Shown: positions 38,007 through 46,625 of the stretch, one piece after another | How the letters are laid out: every line of letters starts with the position of its first letter | Numbering within the stretch: position 1 is the stretch's first letter | Source of the DNA: UKL13-2 sp043773745 | GTDB lineage: Bacteria; Pseudomonadota; Gammaproteobacteria; Burkholderiales; Usitatibacteraceae | Direction: 5' to 3' | Assembly: GCA_043773745.1 (NCBI GenBank) | Contig: JAYVEV010000009.1 | Location: 12,014-76,013, forward strand | DNA: 64,000 nt | Program-made: the position numbers and the translations under genes | The notes under the pieces: generated by a model | What the model saw: the letters and a program-made list of their open reading frames with translations, nothing else | Databases searched by the model: none | What the model was told of the DNA's origin: nothing

Positions 38007-39431
38007 TTATGCAGCAGTACGTCGTTGTGTTGAGCGTGGTGCTGAAGGTTTTTTGTCACCCCTGTCACTCCAAACGCGATCCTGTGCACCTTCGCGCTTG
38101 CCGGCAAATTTACCGGCGAATGCGCCAGCCGGTTTCGACCAATTGGCCGCACCGCTCTTGCTGCCAGTACTGTCAGCTGCGCCAGCACTTGTGCGAGCGC
38201 CGCCACCAAAACTAGAGCCGGAACTGTGGGGACGCTTCGCGCCAAATTTTTTCATCGCGGTACCCGGTTTTTTATCGAACACGCGCTGTTTGGGTTCCAG
38301 GCCTGGAATGACAGAAACCGGAATGGCTTGCGAAGTGAAGCGTTCAATTGAGCGCACGGTGAATTGTTCACGCACGTTAGCGAATGAAATCGCGATACCG
38401 TTTTTACCGGCACGGCCTGTGCGGCCAATACGGTGAACATAATCTTCCGCTTGGCGCGGGAGATCATAATTAATGACGTGTGAAATACCCTGTACGTCAA
38501 TTCCACGTGCGGCAACGTCAGTTGCCACCAATACGCGAATGCCACCTTTACGCAAGGCTTGCAGAGTGCGGGTGCGTGCACTTTGCTTCATATCACCATG
38601 CAGGGCACCGGCTGCGAAGCCTTGTGCATGCAGATCACTAGCCAGATCATCGGCCGCGCGCTTGGTAGAGGTAAACACGATAGCCTGCAACATATCAGCG
38701 TCGCGCAACAGATGGTCAAGCAGGCGATTTTTATGTGCCATGTCGTCTGCAAAGTGCAAACGCTGTTCGATATTCTCGTGCTTCGCTTGCTGGCCGGACA
38801 CATCAATGCGTACCGGATTTTTCAGCATGCCCGTTGCCAGGCGCGCAATATTGTTGTCAATCGTTGCCGAGAACAGCAGGGTTTGGCGTTCCGCAGGCGT
38901 TTGCGCCACGATCGCTTCCAAATCATCCTTGAAGCCCATATCGAGCATACGGTCTGCTTCATCCAAGACCAAAATTTCCAAGCGCGATAAATCAACGCGA
39001 CCTGATTGCATTTGATCAAGCAAGCGGCCCGGGGTGGCAACCAAAATATCAGCGCCAGCTTTTAACAAGCGATTTTGTACGGGGTAAGGCATACCGCCGA
39101 CGATTGAAACGGTTTTGATGCGCTTCAGATTGCGGCCATAGGTTTCGGCAGCCTTGGTAACTTGCATGGCCAGCTCACGTGTGGGAGTCAATACCAACAC
39201 GCGGACGCCGCGGCCGGCTACTTTGGCGGGCTCGCTCAAGGCTTGCAACGCGGGCAGCATAAAGGCAGCCGTTTTACCGCTACCGGTCTGTGATGAAACC
39301 AGCAAATCACGGCCTGCTAACGCTTCAGGCACGGCTTGCGCCTGCACGGCGGTCGGTGTGGTGTAGCCAGTTTGGACGATGGCTTCGAGGATTGGCTTTA
39401 CTAAGCCTAAAGTATCAAATTTGAGTGTCAT
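38007..39431 (-). CDS. rhlE: DEAD-box RNA helicase, RhlE type
   Basis: About 474 residues. GGAAG lies eight bases before the ATG at 39431 and too close to the one at 39437, so 39431 is chosen; the frame to 39530 is not used. All helicase motifs are intact: the Q motif (TTPTAVQAQAVP), SSQTGSGKTAAF, PTRELA, TPGRLLD, VLDEADRMLDMGF, SATI, and the C-terminal HRIGRTGRAGKNG. The last 110 residues form a Gly/Ser/Lys/Arg-rich tail like that of RhlE. It unwinds RNA in ribosome assembly or RNA decay. A terminator follows. Confidence 0.94.
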   Translation of the reverse strand: MTLKFDTLGLVKPILEAIVQTGYTTPTAVQAQAVPEALAGRDLLVSSQTGSGKTAAFMLPALQALSEPAKVAGRGVRVLVLTPTRELAMQVTKAAETYGRNLKRIKTVSIVGGMPYPVQNRLLKAGADILVATPGRLLDQMQSGRVDLSRLEILVLDEADRMLDMGFKDDLEAIVAQTPAERQTLLFSATIDNNIARLATGMLKNPVRIDVSGQQAKHENIEQRLHFADDMAHKNRLLDHLLRDADMLQAIVFTSTKRAADDLASDLHAQGFAAGALHGDMKQSARTRTLQALRKGGIRVLVATDVAARGIDVQGISHVINYDLPRQAEDYVHRIGRTGRAGKNGIAISFANVREQFTVRSIERFTSQAIPVSVIPGLEPKQRVFDKKPGTAMKKFGAKRPHSSGSSFGGGARTSAGAADSTGSKSGAANWSKPAGAFAGKFAGKREGAQDRVWSDRGDKKPSAPRSTQRRTAA

Positions 39432-39814
39432 GTTCATTTCTTCCGGCAACACCATTCCGATGGCATAGCCTGTGGGCACGGAAAAATCCGTAAATCGCAA
39501 GGGCGCACCGTCCGTAATCGGAAACGGCAATCAACAACACGCATGGGGGTGTAATGAGTCAGCGCGCCAACATCGGCGCCAACCATTTTGCGATTCAGAG
39601 GCGATCCACAGATGACGCTCGGGATCATATGAACAGCGAGGGCGGGGCAGATGAACGTAAATTACATCGTGCGTTGCTAAAAACTGTATTGCTGCATCGC
39701 ACAAACGAATAATACGTTATAAGTTACGGATTAGCCAGTGTTTTTATGTAAACGATCGTTAAGCCCACCGCCTGTGCCAGACCTAAGAAGGAAATAAACC
39801 TAGCGAAAGAGTAA
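39432..39814. other. Intergenic region upstream of the rhlE-type gene
   Basis: About 380 bases between the helicase start and the PH-domain-like protein gene, both on the minus strand. No convincing gene is present. The helicase-proximal 290 bases could form a long 5' leader: they hold short repeated elements such as TTACGGA and GTTGGCGC. A promoter cannot be fixed. Confidence 0.5.
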
Positions 39815-40303
39815 CTATTTGGCGCCACGAATTTGCCAAAATACCGGCTCCTCAGGCAGTGCGCCATTAATCGCATCAGCCAGTCCGACCGGGTCATCGG
39901 TGCCAATTAAGAATTGTTTGCCATTGCGCAGGCCAACAATGACTGCATCCCGCCCTGAAACGCTATAAAGCCAGCCGCGCACCGTAATACGCACCCCCCA
40001 ACCTGCCAGCGGTGAGGTACGGGTGGGCACTACCCCGGCAATTTCCGGTAGCGGCACGCGCCGATCCGGCCATCTAAGCGGTCCGAATCCTGCGCGGAAT
40101 TCACGGTCATTTACTGCTGTGGTGAGTGAGCTGAACGTGAAAGCGGTCATCGATAGCATCGTCAATAAAACAAACATCATCCAGCGTGCCGTCGTCGCAT
40201 GCGCATCCAGCGAGACAATTGAAAACACCCAAAATGTGATGGCAAAACCAATCGCGTGCGCGACCAGCGATAACGTGCCGATTTGTTTGTGTTGATATGA
40301 CAT
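39815..40303 (-). CDS. PH-domain-like membrane protein, unknown function
   Basis: A 162-residue protein starting MSYQHKQIG. Two membrane helices (about 15-35 and 40-62) are followed by a soluble beta-rich domain with a pattern like bacterial PH domains (FRAGFGPLRWPDRRVPLPEIAGV, GWGVRITVRGWLYSVSGRDAVIVGLRNGKQFLIGTDDP). The function is unknown; similar proteins are widespread and unstudied. The upstream ATG at 40315 is an alternative start. Confidence 0.75.
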   Translation of the reverse strand: MSYQHKQIGTLSLVAHAIGFAITFWVFSIVSLDAHATTARWMMFVLLTMLSMTAFTFSSLTTAVNDREFRAGFGPLRWPDRRVPLPEIAGVVPTRTSPLAGWGVRITVRGWLYSVSGRDAVIVGLRNGKQFLIGTDDPVGLADAINGALPEEPVFWQIRGAK

Positions 40304-40358
40304 GCCGCGAATCATACACAACTGACAATACAACCGGCCCTTATCATTTGCTGCTTAA

Positions 40359-40499
40359 GGAAGCTCTGATTAAGTCGATTTCGTTGCCATACGTTGTAAA
40401 GGGCACAAAAATATCTACTGACATATCAAACATATGCGGCGTCGATATTTTTGTACCCGCGCCTAGTCTGGCTTAGAACTCAACTTAATCAGAGCTTCC
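40359..40499. mobile_element. 141-bp MITE with IS5-like terminal inverted repeats
   Basis: Perfect 17-bp terminal repeats (GGAAGCTCTGATTAAGT at 40359-40375 and its complement at 40483-40499) are flanked on both sides by TTAA, a 4-bp target duplication that fits the YTAR target of IS5-family elements. The GGAAG ends also match IS5-type tips. Further inside, GGGCACAAAAATATC (40401-40415) pairs with GATATTTTTGTACCC (40443-40457) with one mismatch. There is no coding sequence, so it needs a transposase from elsewhere. The right TTAA supplies the TAA stop of the response-regulator gene. Confidence 0.88.
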
Positions 40500-41186
40500 T
40501 TAACACTCAAGCTTGTATCCCACGCCGTAAATGGATCGCAGCCAGTCTTCTTCGCCACCTGCCTCAATAATTTTGCGTCGAATATTTTTGACGTGACTAT
40601 CCACCGTGCGATCGCTCACCACGCGATGATCTAAATAGAGAATGTCCATCAATTGATTGCGTGAGAACACCCGCCCCGGTGCTGCTGACAGCGTACTGAG
40701 CAGGCGAAACTCTACTGGCGTTATGGTGATGGCGCGCCCGTTGACCGAGGCGGTAAATCGCTCGGCATCAACGACGATAGGTGCAGAATGGGCAGTGCCG
40801 TTATCCCGGTGGACGCGTCGTAGTATTGCCCTCACACGGGCCACTACTTCACGTGGACTAAACGGCTTGCATACAAAATCATCGGCACCCAGTTCTAGGC
40901 CGAGCAAACGATCAATTTCCTCCACTCTGGCGGTCAGAATAATAATGGGCACCTCAGAAAATGCGCGTACTTCCCGACAAATAGTCAATCCATCTTTGCC
41001 GGGCAGCATTAGATCAAGAAGTATCAATGCAGGGGGCGACTTACGTACTGTATCGACCGCATGTGTGCCTGCAGCCAGCATTTGTACCCGATAGCCCGTC
41101 TGAACTAAATAATCCTGCAATAACGTCGCGATTTTTGGTTCATCTTCGACAATGAGGATAGTGCCGGACTCGGTCGGCGCATTCAT
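40500..41186 (-). CDS. OmpR-family response regulator (BaeR-like)
   Basis: A 228-residue regulator. The receiver domain has the acidic pair in VEDE, phospho-Asp58 in LILLDLMLPG, Thr in LTAR, and Lys in CKPFSP. A winged-helix DNA-binding domain follows (TPVEFRLLSTLSAAPGRVFSR to VDSHVKNIRRKI to YGVGYKLE). It starts inside the end of the sensor-kinase gene (4-bp ATGA overlap). The length and C-terminus look intact although a MITE begins directly at the stop codon. Confidence 0.94.
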   Translation of the reverse strand: MNAPTESGTILIVEDEPKIATLLQDYLVQTGYRVQMLAAGTHAVDTVRKSPPALILLDLMLPGKDGLTICREVRAFSEVPIIILTARVEEIDRLLGLELGADDFVCKPFSPREVVARVRAILRRVHRDNGTAHSAPIVVDAERFTASVNGRAITITPVEFRLLSTLSAAPGRVFSRNQLMDILYLDHRVVSDRTVDSHVKNIRRKIIEAGGEEDWLRSIYGVGYKLEC

Positions 41187-42697
41187 ATTTCGCCTGTCAA
41201 CATTGGCAGCATCAGGCTGATGCGCAAGCCGCCCAGTGGAGAGGGCACCGCGTTCATTGTGCCGCCATGCGCTTCGGCAATATTTTTGCAGATTGAAAGA
41301 CCCAAACCCGCGCCACCCGCAGCGCGATTGCGTGAAGACTCGACGCGGAAGAGTCGGTCAAACAAGTGCGGCAGGTGTTGCGATGCGACGCCGGGGGGCG
41401 AATCGTCAACATGCACACAATAGACCTGCCTCGCTGAGGAGTCCGCTTTTTCAATGCTGATACGAACCTTGCCCGGTACATTGGTATAACGCCGCGCATT
41501 GGCTAACAGGTTACCGAACAACTGAAACAGGCGCCGCGAATCGGCGTGCACCGGCAGCACATCCCCGCTCGGACCTTCCAGAGTTAAGGTCAGCCCCGAT
41601 GCTGAAAACTGCGGCGCGTGTTCATCGACTACCGCCTTTAAGAGCGCCATGAGGTCGAGCCGCGAGAAACGATATTCCAGCGCACCCGTGTCTGAAAGTG
41701 CCAGCAGGTACAAATCTTCTACGAGCGCCGTCAAACGATCGCATTCAGCCTGCAGGGACACCAAGGCCGTGGCCCCGAGTGGACGTACGCTGTCTTGTAA
41801 TGCCTGTATTTCCCCGCTCAGAATCGACAACGGAGTACGTAACTCGTGAGCGATATCAGCGCCCCATTGGCGGCGGGCTTCGCGGTTGCGCTCCAGTGTC
41901 TCTGCCAGCCGGTTGAAATCACGTGCCAAGTCACCTAGTTCGTCACCTCTCTTGGTATTAATGCGCACTTCATATTGACCTTCAACCAGTTTGTGCGTGC
42001 CGCTGCCTAACCACTTTACCGGTGCCAGCAACCAGCGTGACATCACCAGTGCGACCGCGAGCACGCCGATCAGCACGCCGATTGCGGCCAGAAGCGCGCT
42101 TTGGGTTTGCGATTGCACAAAAGCCACATCTGCTGCACTTTGCAGCGTTGGCGTCGGTGCCAGTACCAGTCGGCCAACTATTTGGCCATTACTCATGACC
42201 GCCACGCCGGCTGAATCTCGCAGCACCTCGGGGTTGCCAATCACGCGATGACCGTCAGCAGCATAAAGCGCCACGCGCGAATTGAAATTTAGAGCGTCAA
42301 TCTGCTTTGCAGGCGGCGCTTTTCGGCCGGCTTCAGCTTGACCATCTCTGTCCGGCGGCGGTCGTCTATTGGGCGGAAGCCGATCCTCAGGAGGGGGAGC
42401 ATCATCCGGTGATGGCCGTCCTTTAAATAAAGGCTCTGGCGGCAAGCGCTCGTCGCCCTCGAGAAGCCTGTTAAACGCGCGAGGATTTTCTTCGAGAAAA
42501 CGCCAGTCTCCCACTTCGGTATAGCGGGTTCCTAGGCGGGCAGCAATCAGCGTCAGGCGATCAGTGCCCAGATGATTCACATATTCAAGGAAGCTGCGCT
42601 GAAAGGTGCGCTGCTGCACAAAATAAAGTGTCAGCAGTGCAGTAACGCTGATGGCGGCAAATGCCAGAAACAGGCGCTGCCAAAGTCGAATGCGCAT
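41183..42697 (-). CDS. Envelope-stress sensor histidine kinase (BaeS-like)
   Basis: A 504-residue membrane kinase. The first helix is at about 8-26, and a periplasmic sensor of about 170 residues carries a proline-rich stretch at 94-116 (DDAPPPEDRLPPNRRPPPD). The second helix is at about 201-222, followed by HAMP, HisKA with His284 in ADIAHELRTPLS, and HATPase with FGNLLANARRYT, DDSPPGV and GGAGLGLSI. BaeS and CpxA homologues sense envelope damage or metals. It is divergent from a Spy-like gene, a known type of BaeR/CpxR target. Confidence 0.93.
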   Translation of the reverse strand: MRIRLWQRLFLAFAAISVTALLTLYFVQQRTFQRSFLEYVNHLGTDRLTLIAARLGTRYTEVGDWRFLEENPRAFNRLLEGDERLPPEPLFKGRPSPDDAPPPEDRLPPNRRPPPDRDGQAEAGRKAPPAKQIDALNFNSRVALYAADGHRVIGNPEVLRDSAGVAVMSNGQIVGRLVLAPTPTLQSAADVAFVQSQTQSALLAAIGVLIGVLAVALVMSRWLLAPVKWLGSGTHKLVEGQYEVRINTKRGDELGDLARDFNRLAETLERNREARRQWGADIAHELRTPLSILSGEIQALQDSVRPLGATALVSLQAECDRLTALVEDLYLLALSDTGALEYRFSRLDLMALLKAVVDEHAPQFSASGLTLTLEGPSGDVLPVHADSRRLFQLFGNLLANARRYTNVPGKVRISIEKADSSARQVYCVHVDDSPPGVASQHLPHLFDRLFRVESSRNRAAGGAGLGLSICKNIAEAHGGTMNAVPSPLGGLRISLMLPMLTGEI

Positions 42698-42878
42698 AAG
42701 TGAAATAGAACAGAGGCCATGGTTATAAAACTTATAGCCACAGTACCTGCATTTATCGCCAAGCGGAATCCACCCCCTGCGTTTTTCCGCAATTTCTCCA
42801 CAATTTATGCCACGTTGCTGCGCAATTTTTTCATATCTTGGTTTCTGCTATATCACTTCATTTCTCAAAGGGGGTTTC

Positions 42879-43310
42879 ATGTTGAAAAAAATGGTCTTGC
42901 AATTTATCTTCGCTACCTCGGTCATTGTATTTGCAGGCGCGCTATTTATGCTCGGCATGATGGTTGCCCACGCACAACCTGCCGATATGAATCGATCGGC
43001 GCCAATACGTCCTGAAGAATTGGCTCGAACCCTCGGACTTTCTGCCGAGCAAACCGTCTCGTTCCAGAACATCCTCGATGGACAACGCAAGGCAATGGAA
43101 GCATTGCAAGAGGCTATTCGTCCGCAGCGCGATGCCATCCGGGAATCAACCCACCAGAAACTGGCCAAGGTAATGAGTGCAAGCCAACTCGCCGCGTTTG
43201 AAAAATGGCAGCAGGAAAATCGGCCACCTCGCCCGGATGGTTCTGGCCCCGGTGGTCCTAACAAGCCAAGCCAAGCTGACACGCCCTCCCCGTCTAAACG
43301 TTCCCAATAG
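42879..43310 (+). CDS. Spy/CpxP-like periplasmic protein
   Basis: A 143-residue protein; AAAGGGGG before the ATG at 42879 sets the start. A signal peptide or membrane anchor at 5-30 ends AHAQP. The core is helical: LGLSAEQTVSFQNILDGQRKAMEALQEAI then KVMSASQLAAFEKWQQ, the repeated [LM]SAxQ motif of the Spy/CpxP/heavy-metal-sensor group. The last 35 residues are Pro/Gly/Ser-rich. Spy proteins act as periplasmic chaperones and are induced by BaeSR and CpxAR. It starts an operon with the di-heme protein 8 bases downstream. Confidence 0.8.
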   Translation: MLKKMVLQFIFATSVIVFAGALFMLGMMVAHAQPADMNRSAPIRPEELARTLGLSAEQTVSFQNILDGQRKAMEALQEAIRPQRDAIRESTHQKLAKVMSASQLAAFEKWQQENRPPRPDGSGPGGPNKPSQADTPSPSKRSQ

Positions 43311-43318
43311 GTGCCCTC

Positions 43319-44593
43319 ATGAACCCAATCAAGATTGCTGCGCCGTACCTTAAAAAGCATATTCTCGCAGTTGCATCAGTCATGGCTGTATTGACCTGTT
43401 TGTCGGCTGTCGCCCAATTCGCGCTGCCCGGGCCACCTCCTCCGCCACCACGGCCCGGTGCGCCACAAGGACCTCAACCCAATAATGCTCCTGGTCTGCA
43501 AGGCTTTGGGCTGGCATTAGCGGGGCTTACAGCAGATCTGATTGCCGCTTTCAACGAAGGCCGGATTGAATTCACCAATGTCGAAACGCCAGAGAGTGGT
43601 TTGGGCCCGATTTTCAACGGCCGCTCATGTGCAGAATGTCATTCATCGCCGACAGTAGGTGGCACCAGCAATATCAATGTGACTCGGTTTGGCCGCACCA
43701 CGGACGGCATGTTCGACCCACTCGAGTCGCTCGGGGGCTCACTGTTGCAGCGCTTTGCGATCAACCCGGCATTGCGCGAAATGATCCCACACGAGGCCAA
43801 TGTTATTGCACAACGACAAACCACGCCGCTATTTGGCGCGGGCCTGATCGAAGCTATCCCGGACGCAGCCATTTTGCAAAATATGCTGTTACCTAAAGCC
43901 GATGGCGTGAAAGGTAAGGCTGCCGAAATCACCGATATCACCACTGGCGAAAAGCGCATCGGACACTTTGGCTGGAAAGCGCAACAGGCAAGCTTGCTCG
44001 CCTTCGCAGCCGATGCCTATGTTAATGAAATGGGCATCACCAACCGTTTTTTCCCGCATGAGAACGCGCCCAATGGCAATCAAGCGCTGCTAAACCAGTT
44101 CAAGCGAACCAGCGATCCGGAAGACCAGATTGATCCCGCAACAGGCAAAGGCGATATTGATACTGCAGCTGATTACATGCGCTATCTGGCAGCCCCGCCG
44201 CGTTTGCCGCAGACGCCGACAGCCATGCTCGGCAGTAGTGTGTTTGCGCAGGTCGGCTGCACATCATGTCATACGCCCAGTCTGCGTACAGGGCCCAACA
44301 CCATTGCCGCTTTGGACCGTGTCAATGTGAATCTTTATTCCGATTTGCTTCTGCACGATATGGGCTCCCTCAATGATGGTATCGCCCAGGGGGGCGCGAC
44401 TGCACACGAAATGAAAACCCCGCCCCTATGGGGCCTGCGTGCCAGCGCGCCATATTTACACGATGGCCGTGCCAGCAATGTCGATGCCGCCATTCGAGCA
44501 CATGATGGCGAGGGCGCAGCCTCGCGAAATCGTTACAACCAGCTTACGCCACAGTTACGGCAAAGCATTCTGGACTTCTTGGGGACGCTCTAA
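43319..44593 (+). CDS. Di-heme c-type oxidoreductase (DHOR/DUF1111-like)
   Basis: A 424-residue exported protein. A signal peptide near residues 15-38 is followed by a poly-proline stretch (GPPPPPPRPGAPQGPQP). Two heme c sites, CAECH (about 105) and CTSCH (about 319), and the C-terminal PPLWGLRASAPYLHDGRAS are the markers of the di-heme oxidoreductase (putative peroxidase) family. It probably works in periplasmic redox chemistry; the substrate is unknown. Translation is likely linked to the Spy-like gene by the short 8-base gap. Confidence 0.9.
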   Translation: MNPIKIAAPYLKKHILAVASVMAVLTCLSAVAQFALPGPPPPPPRPGAPQGPQPNNAPGLQGFGLALAGLTADLIAAFNEGRIEFTNVETPESGLGPIFNGRSCAECHSSPTVGGTSNINVTRFGRTTDGMFDPLESLGGSLLQRFAINPALREMIPHEANVIAQRQTTPLFGAGLIEAIPDAAILQNMLLPKADGVKGKAAEITDITTGEKRIGHFGWKAQQASLLAFAADAYVNEMGITNRFFPHENAPNGNQALLNQFKRTSDPEDQIDPATGKGDIDTAADYMRYLAAPPRLPQTPTAMLGSSVFAQVGCTSCHTPSLRTGPNTIAALDRVNVNLYSDLLLHDMGSLNDGIAQGGATAHEMKTPPLWGLRASAPYLHDGRASNVDAAIRAHDGEGAASRNRYNQLTPQLRQSILDFLGTL

Positions 44594-44626
44594 ACGAAAT
44601 CATTCGAAGCCATTGATTGAAGCTGA

Positions 44627-44924
44627 TCAGACCTGCGGAAGCGCTATGCCTCTCACTGCAATCTTTTCGGTTTCAATCGTGTTTGCCAGCAATTTGGAGG
44701 CTTGATAAATCGCACTGATAGTCGGGGTAGGCGTGTTGGTTAACTCGCCGAGCTCAATGACCGCGCCGACCAATGCATCAATCTCAATGGCGGGGCCCGC
44801 TTCCACATCCTGCAACATCGAGTTTTTTTCAGCGGGCAATAAAGGTGACATCTTCACCGGCCAGCGCCAGTTTGGCGCCGACGAAGCCGCCAATGGCGCC
44901 CGCGCAAACAACGCAAAATTTCAT
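44627..44924 (-). pseudogene. panE: Remnant of 2-dehydropantoate 2-reductase (internal deletion plus frameshift)
   Basis: From the ATG at 44924 the first 31 codons encode a ketopantoate-reductase N-terminus (MKFCVVCAGAIGGFVGAKLA) and then hit TGA at about 44831-44829. Directly after, in another frame, the C-terminal end of the same family appears: KNSMLQDVEAG, then EIDALVGAVIELGELTNTPTP, then YQASKLLANTIE. About 200 middle residues are missing. The dinucleotide motif also has GAGAIGG changed to CAGAIGG. The gene cannot give a working enzyme. Confidence 0.88.
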
Positions 44925-45007
44925 GGTTTAGCCCTGATGTAAATGAATTTCAGAGCTATTGTGCGGCGCAGCAATCGGGCTGGCAAGTGATTTTGGTCAA
45001 GCGGATT

Positions 45008-45808
45008 TTATGGGCGTTTTCGGATCGAGTATGCAAATAGCGCTATACCCGCCACGATCATCGGCAGTGATAGCCATTGCCCCATTGAAAATCCCAGCGC
45101 CAGAAACCCCAGAAAGCTGTCCGGCTCACGCGCAAATTCGGTGATGAATCTGCCAGTGCCGTAGCCAATCAGGAACAATGCCGAGACGGCGCCGACAGGT
45201 CTTGGCTTCTTGCTGTAAAACCACAAAATCACGAACAGCAGCAAGCCCTCAAGCAGTAATTGATAAAGCTGTGAAGGATGGCGGGCAACTGGCCCGGCAG
45301 GATCGGTTAGCGGGAACCACATCGCCCAAGGCCAGAGATTGGGGTCGGTCACTCGGCCTGGTAATTCACCGTTAATAAAATTACCCAGTCGTCCCGCCGC
45401 GTAGCCAGTGGGCACTAGCGGCGCTATAAAGTCAGTCACTTGCCAAAACGAGCGTTTGGTTTTTCGCGCGAACAGCAACATCGCCACCAGTACGCCGAGG
45501 AAGCCGCCGTGGAACGACATGCCGCCCTGCCACACATAAAAAATCTCAATCGGATTGGCAAGGTAATAGCTGGCCTTGTAAAAAACGATATAACCTAAGC
45601 GCCCACCCAAAATCACGCCAAGAATGCCGTAGAACAATAAATCATCCAGATCGTTTACGGTGAAGCCCATATCCGGCCGCCGCTTCAGGTGCATACGTCC
45701 CAACACCATAAACAGGACAAAAGCCAGCACGTACATCAGGCCATACCAGCGCACGGACAATGGGCCAAGGGAAAAAATAATGGGGTCAAACTGGGGATGA
45801 ATGAGCAT
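45008..45808 (-). CDS. lgt: Phosphatidylglycerol-prolipoprotein diacylglyceryl transferase
   Basis: A 266-residue inner-membrane enzyme with about seven hydrophobic segments. It attaches diacylglycerol to the lipobox Cys of prolipoproteins. The Lgt signature GRLGNFINGELPGR is present near residue 140, along with YGLMYVLAF, the GGMSFHGG loop and HPSQLYQLLLEG. Full length. It is divergent from vapB. Confidence 0.97.
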   Translation of the reverse strand: MLIHPQFDPIIFSLGPLSVRWYGLMYVLAFVLFMVLGRMHLKRRPDMGFTVNDLDDLLFYGILGVILGGRLGYIVFYKASYYLANPIEIFYVWQGGMSFHGGFLGVLVAMLLFARKTKRSFWQVTDFIAPLVPTGYAAGRLGNFINGELPGRVTDPNLWPWAMWFPLTDPAGPVARHPSQLYQLLLEGLLLFVILWFYSKKPRPVGAVSALFLIGYGTGRFITEFAREPDSFLGFLALGFSMGQWLSLPMIVAGIALFAYSIRKRP

Positions 45809-45843
45809 GGGCTTTTGTGTTGGGTTCTGGTGTCAAATCAATG

Positions 45844-45881
45844 TTGACGATTGGGTGTTCAGTATATACAGTGTGTATATA
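45844..45881 (+). promoter_or_regulatory. vapBC promoter with overlapping inverted-repeat operator
   Basis: TTGACG (45844-45849) and TACAGT (45867-45872), 17 bases apart, make a plausible sigma-70 promoter. A perfect inverted repeat, TATATACA-gtg-TGTATATA (45863-45881), covers the -10 region. Such palindromes in front of toxin-antitoxin operons are bound by the antitoxin-toxin complex, so autoregulation is likely. Confidence 0.72.
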
Positions 45882-45903
45882 TTATCTCAAGCAAGGCCGC
45901 AAA

Positions 45904-46215
45904 ATGGCAACGACCACAAGAACATTCAAAAGCGGCAATTCCATCGCGGTACGCATACCACGTGAGTTTAACCTTGAACCGGGCAAAACTCTTGAAATCA
46001 AGCGGCGCGGCAAAGAGCTTATTTTAGTCGAGCATGAAGAAACTCTTGCTGGACTGATTAATGCATTCAAATCATTCCCAGCGGATTTTTTCGCCGACGG
46101 TAGAAATGATGCCATGCCGCGGCTAATTCCTGCATTTGAACCAGCTAAAAATAGTAAACAAAAAACCGGTATAAAAACGGCTGCAACTTTAGCGCTGCGT
46201 AAAAGAAAAGTTTAA
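45904..46215 (+). CDS. vapB: VapB/VagC-type antitoxin
   Basis: A 103-residue protein from the ATG at 45904 (AAGG upstream); the frame extends to 45817 through the operator, which is unlikely to be coding. The N-terminal SpoVT/AbrB fold reads FKSGNSIAVRIPREFNLEPGKTLEIKRRGKELIL. The Lys-rich C-terminus (about 75-103) should wrap the toxin. It neutralises VapC and binds its own operator. The toxin gene starts 3 bases after its stop. Confidence 0.9.
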   Translation: MATTTRTFKSGNSIAVRIPREFNLEPGKTLEIKRRGKELILVEHEETLAGLINAFKSFPADFFADGRNDAMPRLIPAFEPAKNSKQKTGIKTAATLALRKRKV

Positions 46216-46218
46216 GCT

Positions 46219-46623
46219 GTGCTTCGATACATGTTCGATACTAACATCTGCATTTATGCCTCAAAAGGCAGTTTCCCCGCGCTTGAACGCAAATTGCCAA
46301 CGCTCAAAAAGGGTGAAGCATGCGTATCAATTATTACGCTGGGCGAACTGTTGCACGGTGCCGAAAAAAGTATCCAAAAAGCATCATCCCTAGCGGCGAT
46401 ACGAACCACGATTTCGTTTCTGCCTGTTATGCCAATCGACGAAAGCGTAGCCACTCATTACGCTGAAATTCGTTCCTGTCTCGAACGCAAAGGCACACCG
46501 ATCAGCGCCAACGATCTGTGGATCGCTGCTCATGCGCTAGCTGAAAATTTAACCTTAGTGACGAATAACGAACGCAACTTCAAGCGCGTGCCCAAATTGA
46601 AAATTGAAAACTGGACGAAATAA
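46219..46623 (+). CDS. vapC: VapC toxin, PIN-domain ribonuclease
   Basis: A 134-residue PIN protein using a GTG start 3 bases after vapB. The acidic metal-binding residues are in place: Asp7 in YMFDTN, Glu43 in LGELLHG, Asp99 in ANDLWIAAHA, and the TNNERNF motif near 116. VapC enzymes cleave initiator tRNA or rRNA and stop translation. The pair appears intact. ilvD starts 2 bases later, an unusually tight junction. Confidence 0.93.
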   Translation: MLRYMFDTNICIYASKGSFPALERKLPTLKKGEACVSIITLGELLHGAEKSIQKASSLAAIRTTISFLPVMPIDESVATHYAEIRSCLERKGTPISANDLWIAAHALAENLTLVTNNERNFKRVPKLKIENWTK

Positions 46624-46625
46624 TC

